This document shows, piece by piece, positions 1 through 8,426 of a stretch of DNA of 64,000 bases. Below the pieces are notes generated by a model that saw nothing but the letters and a program-made list of their open reading frames with translations, was not told the origin of the DNA and made no database searches. Origin of the DNA: Actinomycetota bacterium (GTDB lineage: Bacteria; Actinomycetota; Acidimicrobiia; Actinomarinales; Actinomarinaceae). Location of the stretch: positions 40,486 to 104,485 of the forward strand of contig JAQCEB010000001.1 of NCBI GenBank assembly GCA_027729925.1. The letters are read 5' to 3'. The translations under genes were made by a program, and so were the position numbers. How positions within the stretch are numbered: the first letter of the stretch is position 1; each line of letters begins with the position of its first letter.

Positions 1-429
1 AATTTTTTATTAAATCAACCAACGATGGAACACAGGTTTGAAAAATTTTTTGAAACAGATAATACTATTTTTATAAATGACTCTAAATCAACAAATTTTC
101 AATCAGTTTATAAAGCAACCACAAAAGTAAATAATGCTTTACTTATTTTGCATGGTTTGACTAAAGGAATGAACCCTAAAACATTGAAAGTTTCGGAAAG
201 CGTTAAAGAAGTTTTATTACCTACATATATGGATAAATCACTCAATTTTAAAAATATTAAAGTTACAAATTACACTTATTTTGAAGAATTAAAAAATTTA
301 ATACATGAAAAATCTAAAAACTACGAATATGTTTTATTTTCGTGTGGAGGATCAAGTTTCAATGAATTTAAAAATTATAAAGAGCGCGGAGAGAAATTTA
401 AAGAAATTGTAATGGATGCTATGAAATGA
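1..429 (+). CDS. murD: UDP-N-acetylmuramoylalanine-D-glutamate ligase, C-terminal part (5' end outside window)
   Basis: MurD adds D-glutamate to UDP-MurNAc-L-Ala in the cytoplasmic stage of peptidoglycan synthesis. The reading frame is open back to base 1, so only the last ~142 codons are here. EHRFEKFF followed by INDSKSTN is the Mur-ligase C-terminal domain entry (EHR...DSKATN in relatives), and SCGGSSFNEFKNYKERGEKF matches the family's terminal ligand-binding segment (SPACASFD.F..F..RG..F). The stop overlaps the ftsW start by 4 bases (ATGA), and the following murG-murC-murB order supports the call. The central ATPase domain lies upstream of the window. Confidence 0.93.
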   Translation, partial: NFLLNQPTMEHRFEKFFETDNTIFINDSKSTNFQSVYKATTKVNNALLILHGLTKGMNPKTLKVSESVKEVLLPTYMDKSLNFKNIKVTNYTYFEELKNLIHEKSKNYEYVLFSCGGSSFNEFKNYKERGEKFKEIVMDAMK

Positions 430-1523
430 AAATTTATAATGATTTATTTTTAAAACGAATAAATATTGTTTCTATTTCGTTACTGGTTACTTTTGGCATT
501 TTATTAAATGTATCTGCTTCATCTGTCCAAGGTTTGAATCTTTATAATGACAATTTCTTTTTTATAAAAAGACATTTACTAGCTGTAATTATTGGAGTTT
601 TTTTATTTAATGTACTAAAAAACTTTGATATAAAAACTTTTTCAAAGTTTTCACCAATGCTGATGGGACTAAGTGCGGTTTCGTTATTCTTAGTTTTAAC
701 TTATGGAATTGTAGTAGGTGGCAGCAGAAGGTGGATTGACTTAGGTCCAATAAATTTACAACCAAGTGAGATTTCAAAACCAATAATTCTTTTATGGGTA
801 GCATGCCAGGTCACTTTGAAACATAAAAATGAAAATGACTTAAAAGTATTATTAAGAACGTTATTTTTACCATTGACATGTGCGACATTAATTTTTCTCG
901 AACCAGATTATGGTACATTTGCAACTATCTGTTTTATTATTTTTATTCAAATATTTTTCTCTAAAGTAAAGTTTATTATTCCTGCTTCAGTTGTTGCTGT
1001 ATTTACTCCAATTCTATATTTTCTTGCAAATTCATCTGATTATAGAGTTAAAAGAATTCAAACTTGGTTTTCAGGAAAATGTGATTTAGGTCAAGATTTA
1101 CTTGGAGATTGTTTCCAACTTAATCAAAGCAGGATTGCAATTAGTTCTGGGGGGTTATTTGGTCTTGGTCCGGGAACTTCTAGAGCTAGGTGGGGTTCTT
1201 TACCCAATGCTTATTCTGACTTTATTGCTTCAATAGTCGGTGAGGAATATGGTTTTTTTGGAATGTTCGTATTGGTGTCATTGTTTTTTCTATTAATCAC
1301 TTCAACATATTTAATTGGAATTAGAGAATCTTCAAAAATTAAGCAACTTTTTATAATTGGATTTGCTTCCTGGATACTTTTTCAAACAATTATAAATTTA
1401 GGAGGTGCTGTTGGATTAATTCCCATAACCGGAATGGTTCTTCCATTTATATCTTATGGTTCCACAGCGATGGTTTCTATTTTTGTAGGTTTAGGTATTA
1501 TGTATTCTAATAATAATGACTAA
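426..1523 (+). CDS. ftsW: SEDS-family peptidoglycan polymerase FtsW
   Basis: Polytopic membrane glycosyltransferase that polymerises lipid II at the division septum. 365 residues with about ten hydrophobic segments. The SEDS signature GGSRRWIDLGPINLQPSE lies near residues 98-115, including the essential Asp, and the C-terminal PFISYGSTAMVSIFVGLGI is typical. It sits between murD and murG, which favours FtsW over RodA. It overlaps both neighbours (ATGA with murD; 8 bases with murG), so translation is probably coupled. Confidence 0.95.
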   Translation: MKIYNDLFLKRINIVSISLLVTFGILLNVSASSVQGLNLYNDNFFFIKRHLLAVIIGVFLFNVLKNFDIKTFSKFSPMLMGLSAVSLFLVLTYGIVVGGSRRWIDLGPINLQPSEISKPIILLWVACQVTLKHKNENDLKVLLRTLFLPLTCATLIFLEPDYGTFATICFIIFIQIFFSKVKFIIPASVVAVFTPILYFLANSSDYRVKRIQTWFSGKCDLGQDLLGDCFQLNQSRIAISSGGLFGLGPGTSRARWGSLPNAYSDFIASIVGEEYGFFGMFVLVSLFFLLITSTYLIGIRESSKIKQLFIIGFASWILFQTIINLGGAVGLIPITGMVLPFISYGSTAMVSIFVGLGIMYSNNND

Positions 1524-2529
1524 AAAAATTTGCTTTTTTTGCGTTGGAACGGGAGGACATGTTCTTCCGGTAAAAAATTTAGTGAATGGACTTATAAAAA
1601 AAGGTATATCAAAAGAAAACATCTTAATTATTTCTGATAAAAGAGGAAGCGTTTTTTTAAAAAATATACCTGTTGAAGTAAAAACTTTTGATTTCTACTC
1701 TTCACAAAATGGAATAATTGGATATTTATTAAATTTTAGAAAGATTTTTTCATCATTATTTCTTTTAAATAAGTATTTAAGAAATAAAGGCATCAGTATT
1801 TATTTTTCAACGGGATCTTATATATCTCCAATTGCAGGAATTATTTCAAAAATAAATAAAGGAAAGTTTTATATACAGGAACAAAATGTTTATGCAGGAT
1901 TAGGTAATAAATTTGGATCAATTTTTGCGCATTCGATTTACACATCATTTAAAAATACATTAAACATTGACTCTAAAAAATGTAGATATATAGGTCCAAT
2001 AGTGAATACAAAGTTAAAACCGCGAGAAAACGAATTAGTAGTTTTAAAGAGTATTGGATTTTACGGAGGTAGCCAAGGCTCAGAACAAATAAATAAATAT
2101 GTAGAGTTATACCTTAAAGATGATGCAAGCAAAGATTTCAAAATTATACATATTATGGGTGAAAAACACTTTAAAAAAGTAGAAACAGATAGATTATATA
2201 AAAATTATGGGTTCCTTGAAGATATGGATAGTTTTTTTAGTGAGATTTCAATTGTTGTTGGTAGGGCAGGAGGGGGTTCTTTAGAACCTGCATATTTAGG
2301 CATCCCCCAGATATTAATTCCCTATAAATATGGCACAACGTCATCACATCAAAGTTTAAATGCAGATTTTATTCAAAATAACGGATATGGTTATGTAGTT
2401 GAAAGTTATGAAAAAATGATTGAAACAATTAAGATTATTTCTAATAACTTTGCAAGTAAAAGAAAGATACCCAATCTTAAATCAGGTAACAATACAATAA
2501 TTGAGGAACTTTTCAATGAACTTCATTGA
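1516..2529 (+). CDS. murG: UDP-N-acetylglucosamine:lipid I GlcNAc transferase MurG
   Basis: Peripheral membrane GT28 glycosyltransferase that converts lipid I to lipid II. 337 residues. The N-terminal glycine-rich loop GTGGHVLPV lies at residues 11-19, QEQNVYAGLGNK at about 122, and the UDP-GlcNAc-binding segment GRAGGGSLEPAYLGIP near 250. The start ATG lies inside the end of ftsW, and the 3' end overlaps murC by 14 bases. Length and motif spacing are slightly short of the usual 350-370 residues, in line with the other genes of this genome. Confidence 0.95.
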   Translation: MTKKICFFCVGTGGHVLPVKNLVNGLIKKGISKENILIISDKRGSVFLKNIPVEVKTFDFYSSQNGIIGYLLNFRKIFSSLFLLNKYLRNKGISIYFSTGSYISPIAGIISKINKGKFYIQEQNVYAGLGNKFGSIFAHSIYTSFKNTLNIDSKKCRYIGPIVNTKLKPRENELVVLKSIGFYGGSQGSEQINKYVELYLKDDASKDFKIIHIMGEKHFKKVETDRLYKNYGFLEDMDSFFSEISIVVGRAGGGSLEPAYLGIPQILIPYKYGTTSSHQSLNADFIQNNGYGYVVESYEKMIETIKIISNNFASKRKIPNLKSGNNTIIEELFNELH

Positions 2530-3835
2530 TAAATATCAAAATGTTTTTATTTTAGGCATTGGTGGCTCAGGAATGAGTTCAATAGCAAAATTTTTAAAGC
2601 AAAAAGGACATGAGGTTAGTGGATACGATCAAAGACAGTCTTATGTAACAAATTTACTTGAAAATGACGGTATTCAATCTATACATGATTTAAATAATAA
2701 GAATTATGAAAATTCGGTGCTTTATATAGTATCTTCGGCAATGAAACTTGAAAACACTTTTCTAAAAAGTTTTTTACATATGGATAACGTAATGACAAGA
2801 CCTCAGTTTTTGAAAAAATTATCAGAAGAATTTGAGATAATTGGCGTAACAGGCACTCACGGTAAAACTTCAACCACAGCTTTAATTGCTCATATTCTTC
2901 ATTTTAATAAAATTAACGTATCTTATATTTTTGGAGGCGTAACTTCTTTTAATGGCATTGGAGGTCATTATGGTAGTTATAAAAAACTTTTAATTCTTGA
3001 AACTGATGAAGCTTTCAATACTTTTGAAGAAATAGAAATTTCAAATTTACTAGTGACGAACATAGATAATGATCATATTGATCATTACGGAAGTTTTGAA
3101 AAATTAGTTAATGCATTTAATAATGTTTTGTTAAAAGTTAAAAACAAAAAAATTATAAATATTGATGATCCAGAGCTAAACAATCTTAAATTAAATGAGT
3201 ATATTTCTTATGGTCTTTCAGAGCTTGCTGATTATAAAATTACATATCCAAATACTTTCGAATATAGAGGTAAATCGTATAAAATCATCACAAAACTAAT
3301 TGGTAATCATTTTATCTCTAATATTGTTGGAGCAATAGCATTAGTTCAATCACTAGGGGTAAATATCGAAGATGCTTTATTGTCGATAGAATATTTTAAT
3401 GGAGTAAAAAGAAGGACTGAATTTATTGGTGAATATAACAATATTAAAATTTATGATGATTATGGTCATCATCCAACTGAAATTCAATCAACAATTACTG
3501 CTTTAAAAGAAAAGTTCGATGGTAAGTTAGTTACTATTTTTCAACCTCATAGATATACAAGAACTCGAGATAACTTCAAAAACTTAAAGGCGAGTATTTC
3601 AACTTCTGATGTAACTTTTATAACGGATGTCTTTCCAGCAGGAGAAGAACCTATTCCTGGAATACATAGTTCAAAATTTGAAGACAATAAAATAAAGTAT
3701 ATAAAATCACCAAGAATGTTACTTCAGCTTATTAAAAATGAAGTAAAGCCTGGTGATGTTATTTTAACCATAGGAGCAGGAGATATAACCTTATTAGGTC
3801 CAGAAATATTAAGGTACTTAAATGAAGAAAAATAA
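2516..3835 (+). CDS. murC: UDP-N-acetylmuramate-L-alanine ligase
   Basis: Adds L-Ala to UDP-MurNAc, the first peptide-forming step of peptidoglycan synthesis. About 439 residues from the ATG at 2516. That start was chosen over an in-frame TTG at 2501 because GAGGAAC lies at the right distance before the ATG. GIGGSGMSSIAKFL near residue 15 is the Rossmann N-domain, GVTGTHGKTSTTALIAH near 110 is the Mur-ligase P-loop, DDYGHHPTEI and QPHRYTRTRD mark the C-terminal domain. Overlaps murG at the 5' side and murB at the 3' side. Confidence 0.95.
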   Translation: MNFIDKYQNVFILGIGGSGMSSIAKFLKQKGHEVSGYDQRQSYVTNLLENDGIQSIHDLNNKNYENSVLYIVSSAMKLENTFLKSFLHMDNVMTRPQFLKKLSEEFEIIGVTGTHGKTSTTALIAHILHFNKINVSYIFGGVTSFNGIGGHYGSYKKLLILETDEAFNTFEEIEISNLLVTNIDNDHIDHYGSFEKLVNAFNNVLLKVKNKKIINIDDPELNNLKLNEYISYGLSELADYKITYPNTFEYRGKSYKIITKLIGNHFISNIVGAIALVQSLGVNIEDALLSIEYFNGVKRRTEFIGEYNNIKIYDDYGHHPTEIQSTITALKEKFDGKLVTIFQPHRYTRTRDNFKNLKASISTSDVTFITDVFPAGEEPIPGIHSSKFEDNKIKYIKSPRMLLQLIKNEVKPGDVILTIGAGDITLLGPEILRYLNEEK

Positions 3836-4682
3836 AGTTGAACTAAGTAAAATAACAACTTACAGATTTGGTGGCGAATGTAAAAGTTTTTATTCAATAA
3901 ACTCTCCTAATCAAATTGAAGAAGTGCTATCTCAATCAATTAATGATGAAATATTTGTACTTGGAAAAGGTTCAAATATAGCTTTTTCTGATGATGATTA
4001 TCCCGGAACAATAGTTAAAAATGAAATTGAATTTATAAAATTAATAGATGACAAAGGAAGTATTAATGTCGGAGCTGGTACCTATTTACCAGATCTTTCA
4101 AGATTTTTATATGAACAAGAATTGACAGGAGGGGAGTTTCTATTAGGTATTCCTGGAACAGTAGGTGGAGCTATAAAAATGAATGCCGGTTGCTATGGCT
4201 ATGAAATTGGAAATTACGTTACTTCGGTAATTTGTTATGACTTAAAATTAAAAAAAGTAATTGAACTTCAATCAGATAAAATTAGATTTAAATATAGAGA
4301 ATCTTCTAACTTAGAAAATTTAATTATCTTGTCTGCCAAACTTAAATTTGATTTTTCTGAAAAACAAGTTATTAAAAAAATAATGTCTGAAATGAATGAT
4401 TTAAGAAAAAAATCACAACCTTCTGCTATATATAATGCAGGTTCAGTTTTTAAAAATCCGGAAGGTCATTATGCAGCTGAATTGATTGAAAAAGCAGGTC
4501 TTAAAGGTTACGAAATTGACAAAGTTAGCGTAAGTTTAAAACACGCAAATTTTTTTGTAGCAAAAAAAGGAGCATCAGCAAAATCTTTATTTAAGCTTGT
4601 TCAACATGTTAAAAATATTGTTGAGGATAAATACGGTGTTCAGCTTAAAGAAGAGATAATATTTATTGGAAAATTTAGTTAA
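3822..4682 (+). CDS. murB: UDP-N-acetylenolpyruvoylglucosamine reductase
   Basis: FAD enzyme that reduces UDP-GlcNAc-enolpyruvate to UDP-MurNAc. 286 residues. The FAD-binding fold carries GKGSNIAFSDD near residue 48 and GIPGTVGGAIKMNAGCYG near 108. NAGSVFKNPEGHYA contains the catalytic Ser and LKEEIIFIG at the end the catalytic Glu. Starts 14 bases before the murC stop and shares one base of its stop codon with ftsQ, so it belongs to the same transcript. Confidence 0.95.
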   Translation: MKKNKVELSKITTYRFGGECKSFYSINSPNQIEEVLSQSINDEIFVLGKGSNIAFSDDDYPGTIVKNEIEFIKLIDDKGSINVGAGTYLPDLSRFLYEQELTGGEFLLGIPGTVGGAIKMNAGCYGYEIGNYVTSVICYDLKLKKVIELQSDKIRFKYRESSNLENLIILSAKLKFDFSEKQVIKKIMSEMNDLRKKSQPSAIYNAGSVFKNPEGHYAAELIEKAGLKGYEIDKVSVSLKHANFFVAKKGASAKSLFKLVQHVKNIVEDKYGVQLKEEIIFIGKFS

Positions 4683-5386
4683 TGTACGACCAATTTGAGT
4701 TAGTACAAAAAAGAACTTTCAAAACTTTTTTGAATTTTTCATTTCTTATACTTTTGTTAATTTTAATATTTTTTACAATTTTATCTACAAAATATAGGGT
4801 AACAAATTTTGAAATAAAAAGAATCGAAAGTAGCTCAGTAGTGTTAAACCTTGGTAGCTTAGAATCGATTAAAGGCGAATCAATATGGTTGGTTAATGAA
4901 TCTGATTTTGAAAAAGCAATTAAGGAAAATAATACAATTGAAAACATAATATTTACAAAAAACTTACCTAATAGTCTTTTAATTGAGATAAAAGAATTTG
5001 AGTCTATTGCTAAGATTATAGATTTTAGGAATAGTATTCCTAAAAATACAATTCTGTTTAAAAATCAATTAGAAGTAGAAAATTCAAGTAATGATTATCA
5101 ACTACCACTTGTTACTATAACAAACGGACCTGTGGCAGAAAACTTTAGTGGAGAATTAGTATCTTTTTTTGTAACTTTAAAAAAATACAATTTAAACATT
5201 TCTGATTTTTCTTTAGTACACAATGGATCTAATTTAATAGGGGAGTTTCGTGGATTGAGTATCTATTTCGGTCAACCAATTGACCTTGGAACTAAAGCTT
5301 CTGTAATAGGAGATTTTTTAAGTAACAAATCTTGTAGCGGAGAAATAAGGTTCCTTACATCAGAAGAAATAGTGTCTAACTGTTAA
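4682..5386 (+). CDS. ftsQ: Cell division protein FtsQ/DivIB
   Basis: Bitopic division protein linking early and late divisome proteins. 234 residues. A short cytoplasmic head is followed by one membrane segment (residues ~17-38). A POTRA-like domain follows (VTNFEIKRIESSS, then INIKVEEP-type ...NLPNSLLIEIKEFESIAKI), then an extracytoplasmic beta domain. Sequence identity is weak, as usual for FtsQ, so the call rests on topology plus its place between murB and ftsZ. No ftsA follows, as in other actinobacteria. Confidence 0.85.
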   Translation: MYDQFELVQKRTFKTFLNFSFLILLLILIFFTILSTKYRVTNFEIKRIESSSVVLNLGSLESIKGESIWLVNESDFEKAIKENNTIENIIFTKNLPNSLLIEIKEFESIAKIIDFRNSIPKNTILFKNQLEVENSSNDYQLPLVTITNGPVAENFSGELVSFFVTLKKYNLNISDFSLVHNGSNLIGEFRGLSIYFGQPIDLGTKASVIGDFLSNKSCSGEIRFLTSEEIVSNC

Positions 5387-5412
5387 TCTATATCTAAACT
5401 ATAGATATAGAT
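5386..5412. other. Inverted repeat in the ftsQ-ftsZ spacer
   Basis: A perfect 10-bp inverted repeat (atctatatct / agatatagat) with a 7-nt loop starts on the last base of the ftsQ stop codon. There is no T-run directly after it, so it is not a textbook terminator. It could be a weak transcript-processing or pausing hairpin, or a protein-binding palindrome upstream of ftsZ. Confidence 0.5.
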
Positions 5413-5429
5413 AATTTAATAAAAAATTC

Positions 5430-5457
5430 TTGTTTATTTATATTGAGCTGATATTAT
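5430..5457 (+). promoter_or_regulatory. Possible ftsZ promoter
   Basis: TTGTTT (5430-5435) and TATTAT (5452-5457) are separated by 16 bases, 22 bases before the ftsZ start. A Shine-Dalgarno sequence GGAGAAGG follows at about 5470, so unlike many genes here ftsZ would have a normal leader. Chance matches are common in AT-rich DNA. Confidence 0.3.
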
Positions 5458-5479
5458 TTTTTTATTAATTGGAGAAGGA

Positions 5480-6541
5480 ATGACATCTAAAACAAAAAAT
5501 AATAAAGGAGTTAATTTAAACATGAGACCTAAAAACTACACAGCTGTAATTAAAGTTGTTGGTGTTGGTGGCGGTGGCACTAATGCTGTAAACAGAATGA
5601 TCAAAATGGGAATAAAGGGTGTAGATTTCATAGCTGCTAACACCGATGCGCAGAGTTTACTTGGTTCTAAAGCAGATTTAAAATTGGATTTAGGCAGAAA
5701 AACTACTAGAGGTTTAGGTGCTGGTGCTAACCCTGAAGTAGGAAGGCAAGCAGCAATTGATTCAAGAGAGCTAATTGAAGAAGCTCTAAAAGGATCAGAT
5801 ATGGTTTTTATAACTGCTGGTGAAGGTGGAGGTACAGGTACTGGTGCTTCACCTATAATTGCTGAAATTGCTCATGAAATGGGTGCATTAACTGTAGGAG
5901 TTGTCACTAGGCCATTTGGATTCGAAGGAAGAAGAAGATCTGTACAAGCAGAAGAAGGTGTACAGGCTTTAAGAGATGTGCTGGACACATTAATTGTTAT
6001 TCCTAATGATAGACTATTACAAATTAGTGATAAAGATATAAAAGCTAGTGAAGCTTACATTAAGTCAGATGAAATTTTATCAAATGGTGTTAAGGGTATT
6101 TCAGGCTTAATTACTCAACCAGGTGTTATAAATGTAGACTTTGCTGATGTGAGAACAATATTAAAAGATGCTGGAAATGCTGTTTTAGGTATTGGAAGAT
6201 CAACAGGTGAGCAAAGAGCTCCTAATGCAGCACAAGCTGCAATATCATCACCACTTCTTGAAGCTACTATGGATGGAGCAGAGGGTGTTTTAATTACAGT
6301 ATCAGCTTCAGATGATTTAAAACTACAAGAAATCAATGAAGCTGCAAGAGTTATAACTGAAAAAGCTGATGACAATGCAGAGATAATTTTTGGACATACC
6401 GTTGATGAGACTCTCGGTGATGCTGTTGAAGTTACCGTTGTGGCAGCTGGTTTTGGTCCGAGACCTAACAGAAGACCTAAAAATAACATAAGTTATGAAA
6501 ATAATAATGGAGATGATTTACCAGACTTTATTAAAGGATGA
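5480..6541 (+). CDS. ftsZ: Cell division GTPase FtsZ
   Basis: Tubulin-like GTPase that forms the division ring. 353 residues. The nucleotide-binding loop VGGGGTNAVNRM is near residue 30, the tubulin signature GGGTGTGASP near 117 and the T7 loop with NVDFADVRTILKD near 215. After the globular core there is only a short linker, ending in DDLPDFIKG, the conserved C-terminal peptide that binds SepF. The start at 5480 has a strong GGAGAAGG; an internal ATG at 5523 preceded by AGGAG is an alternative. It overlaps the next gene by 4 bases. Confidence 0.98.
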   Translation: MTSKTKNNKGVNLNMRPKNYTAVIKVVGVGGGGTNAVNRMIKMGIKGVDFIAANTDAQSLLGSKADLKLDLGRKTTRGLGAGANPEVGRQAAIDSRELIEEALKGSDMVFITAGEGGGTGTGASPIIAEIAHEMGALTVGVVTRPFGFEGRRRSVQAEEGVQALRDVLDTLIVIPNDRLLQISDKDIKASEAYIKSDEILSNGVKGISGLITQPGVINVDFADVRTILKDAGNAVLGIGRSTGEQRAPNAAQAAISSPLLEATMDGAEGVLITVSASDDLKLQEINEAARVITEKADDNAEIIFGHTVDETLGDAVEVTVVAAGFGPRPNRRPKNNISYENNNGDDLPDFIKG

Positions 6542-7125
6542 TTAAATCAAAATCAATTAGTAACGCAATATTTACAAATTGTGAAGATGGAAGCATCTCA
6601 GAAATTTTAAAAAATTTTAAAATTAAAGAATATTCTGAGATGCACCAGACTCATTCAGACAAATTCTTAATAATTAAACAATCAGGAATTTATAAAGCAG
6701 ATGCTCTGATTACGAATGAAAAAAACTTACCACTTATTGTAAAAACTGCTGACTGTATGCCAATATTGGTTTCTGATGATATTAATGTTTCAGCTATTCA
6801 TGCAGGCTGGAGAGGGTTACAAAAGAAAATTTTAGAAAAAACTTTATCTTCTTTTAATAAACCAACTTTGAAAGTTTTTATTGGACCGCATGCACAAAAA
6901 TGTTGTTATGAAGTTAAAAATGATGTTGCATTTTATTTCAAAAAATTCATAGTCAAGAGGGAAGGAAAAATATTTTTAAACATGACTGGTGTCGTTCAAA
7001 ATTATTTAAACACTTTCAAAATTAAGTATGAAATATCAGATGATTGCACTATTTGCAATCCAGATTATTTTTCCTACAGAGAGAATAAAACTCCAAATAG
7101 ACAATTTGGAATTATATGGATTTAA
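6538..7125 (+). CDS. pgeF: Multicopper-oxidase-like (laccase domain) protein, YfiH/PgeF family
   Basis: YfiH/PgeF-family proteins are zinc-dependent; members have purine nucleoside phosphorylase activity and E. coli PgeF edits peptidoglycan precursors. 195 residues, shorter than the usual ~240. Zn-ligand motifs are present: HQTHSD near residue 36, TADCMP near 75 and HAGWRGL near 90. The start overlaps the ftsZ stop, the standard actinobacterial position (ftsZ-yfiH-yggS-sepF). The precise substrate here is not known. Confidence 0.88.
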   Translation: MIKSKSISNAIFTNCEDGSISEILKNFKIKEYSEMHQTHSDKFLIIKQSGIYKADALITNEKNLPLIVKTADCMPILVSDDINVSAIHAGWRGLQKKILEKTLSSFNKPTLKVFIGPHAQKCCYEVKNDVAFYFKKFIVKREGKIFLNMTGVVQNYLNTFKIKYEISDDCTICNPDYFSYRENKTPNRQFGIIWI

Positions 7126-7730
7126 AAAATTTTAATAAAATTTATAAAAAAATTAAAGAATATTCGGCAAAACTTTTACCAGTAGTCAAAAATAGAAGTG
7201 TTGATGAAATAAGATTTTTGTATGAATTTGGAATAACAGATTTCGGTGAAAATAGAATTGAAGATTATGAGAAACATAAAAATTCTTATAATGATGTTAA
7301 TTATCACTTTCTGGCTCCTCTACAATCAAGAAAAATTAAATATATTTCAGAAAATTTTCAAGTAATACATTCAGTTCAAAGGAAAAAAGAAGTTGATTTA
7401 TTAAATAAACAGCAAAGTAAAAGTAATATTTTTTTACAAATTAATCTTGATAAAGACTTAAACAAAAGCGGTATATATAAAGAGGAGTTGTTTGATTTAT
7501 ATGATTATTGTCTAAAAAAGTCAATTCAACCTGTCGGGCTTATGACGATTCCAAATATAAATTCAGATCCAAAGTTAGTATTTTCTCAATTATCACAATT
7601 GAATACAATATTAAAAAAAGATAATGCAAATTATCCAGGGGAACTTTCTATGGGCATGTCGAAAGACTATGAAATTGCACTAGAATACGGTGCTACAATA
7701 GTACGTATAGGAACTAAACTATTTAAATAA
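7116..7730 (+). CDS. yggS: Pyridoxal phosphate homeostasis protein, YggS/PLPBP family
   Basis: Fold-III PLP-binding protein without known enzymatic turnover, involved in vitamin B6 and amino-acid homeostasis. 204 residues. The PLP lysine is probably in LLPVVK near residue 26. GENRIEDYEKH, HFLAPLQSRKIK, VGLMTIPN and the phosphate-binding ELSMGMSKDYEIALEYGATIVRIG follow in family order. Slightly shorter than relatives at the N-terminus. Overlaps yfiH by 10 bases and meets sepF at a shared base. Confidence 0.9.
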   Translation: MDLKNFNKIYKKIKEYSAKLLPVVKNRSVDEIRFLYEFGITDFGENRIEDYEKHKNSYNDVNYHFLAPLQSRKIKYISENFQVIHSVQRKKEVDLLNKQQSKSNIFLQINLDKDLNKSGIYKEELFDLYDYCLKKSIQPVGLMTIPNINSDPKLVFSQLSQLNTILKKDNANYPGELSMGMSKDYEIALEYGATIVRIGTKLFK

Positions 7731-8167
7731 TGTTAGAAAAATTTCTTATTTCAATTGGATTAAAGCAACCTGACAGGGTGAGCGACTTTGTTAGAAGTGA
7801 ACCTAGTACTGTTAGACCGTCTGACGAAAACAGATTTATGGAAACAGACATAATTGGAGATGTTCGTATTCATTCTCCAAAAGATGAAGTAGAAATTAAA
7901 GCTTTACGATCTTTCTCTGAAATTCATAACTTAGGAATTGCTATAAAAGATGAATTCATTGTAGCTATGGATATTAGAGATATACCTGATCAAAATGAAA
8001 GAAGAAGAATTGTTGATTTTGTAACAGGTATGGCGTTTATGAGTAATTCTAAAATTCGCTCAATAAACAAAGACGGAGTATTTTTAATTCTTCCTTCAAA
8101 TTCTTCACTAAGCACTCAAGAAAGGCAGAGATTACAAGAACTTGGCCTTTATAAAATAAATGTGTAG
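7730..8167 (+). CDS. sepF: Cell division protein SepF
   Basis: Membrane-associated FtsZ anchor, the partner that substitutes for FtsA in actinobacteria. 145 residues. An N-terminal amphipathic start (MLEKFLISIGL) for membrane binding is followed by a charged linker, then the compact SepF domain from about residue 55 (EIKALRSFSEIHNLGIAIKD... through RRRIVDFVTGMAFMSNSKI) and VFLILPSN. It directly follows yggS and overlaps yggT by 8 bases. Retention of the FtsZ C-terminal peptide in this window supports a working FtsZ-SepF pair. Confidence 0.95.
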   Translation: MLEKFLISIGLKQPDRVSDFVRSEPSTVRPSDENRFMETDIIGDVRIHSPKDEVEIKALRSFSEIHNLGIAIKDEFIVAMDIRDIPDQNERRRIVDFVTGMAFMSNSKIRSINKDGVFLILPSNSSLSTQERQRLQELGLYKINV

Positions 8168-8426
8168 TCTTACGTATTTATTATTTAGAGTATTTTATTA
8201 CTCTCTTTTCGCGTGGATAATTTTGAGTTGGGTACAGGTACCCTATGATCATCCAATAGGTCAAATTAAAAATGTCCTAAATAGGTATTTTGAAAAAATA
8301 TTGTATCCAATTAGATCACGTGTACCAGTATTACGTTTAGGTGTAGCAGGTATTGATTTATCACCACTTATATTAATTATTGGATTTCAATTTTTACAAC
8401 CTTATGTTTTAAGAATTGTTTGTTAA
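8160..8426 (+). CDS. yggT: YggT-family membrane protein
   Basis: Small integral membrane protein of the YggT family, found next to sepF in most Gram-positive bacteria; function is poorly defined. 88 residues with hydrophobic segments at ~5-25 and ~62-86 and a conserved central loop ending in LYPIRSRVP before GIDLSPLILI. Its 3' end overlaps the convergent ileS by 18 bases. In many actinobacteria divIVA/wag31 would follow here; it does not. Confidence 0.85.
   Translation: MCSLTYLLFRVFYYSLFAWIILSWVQVPYDHPIGQIKNVLNRYFEKILYPIRSRVPVLRLGVAGIDLSPLILIIGFQFLQPYVLRIVC

Noticed and set aside
6115..6489. 124-codon open frame on the minus strand
   Set aside because: It lies wholly inside ftsZ and mirrors its codons; no motif of its own.
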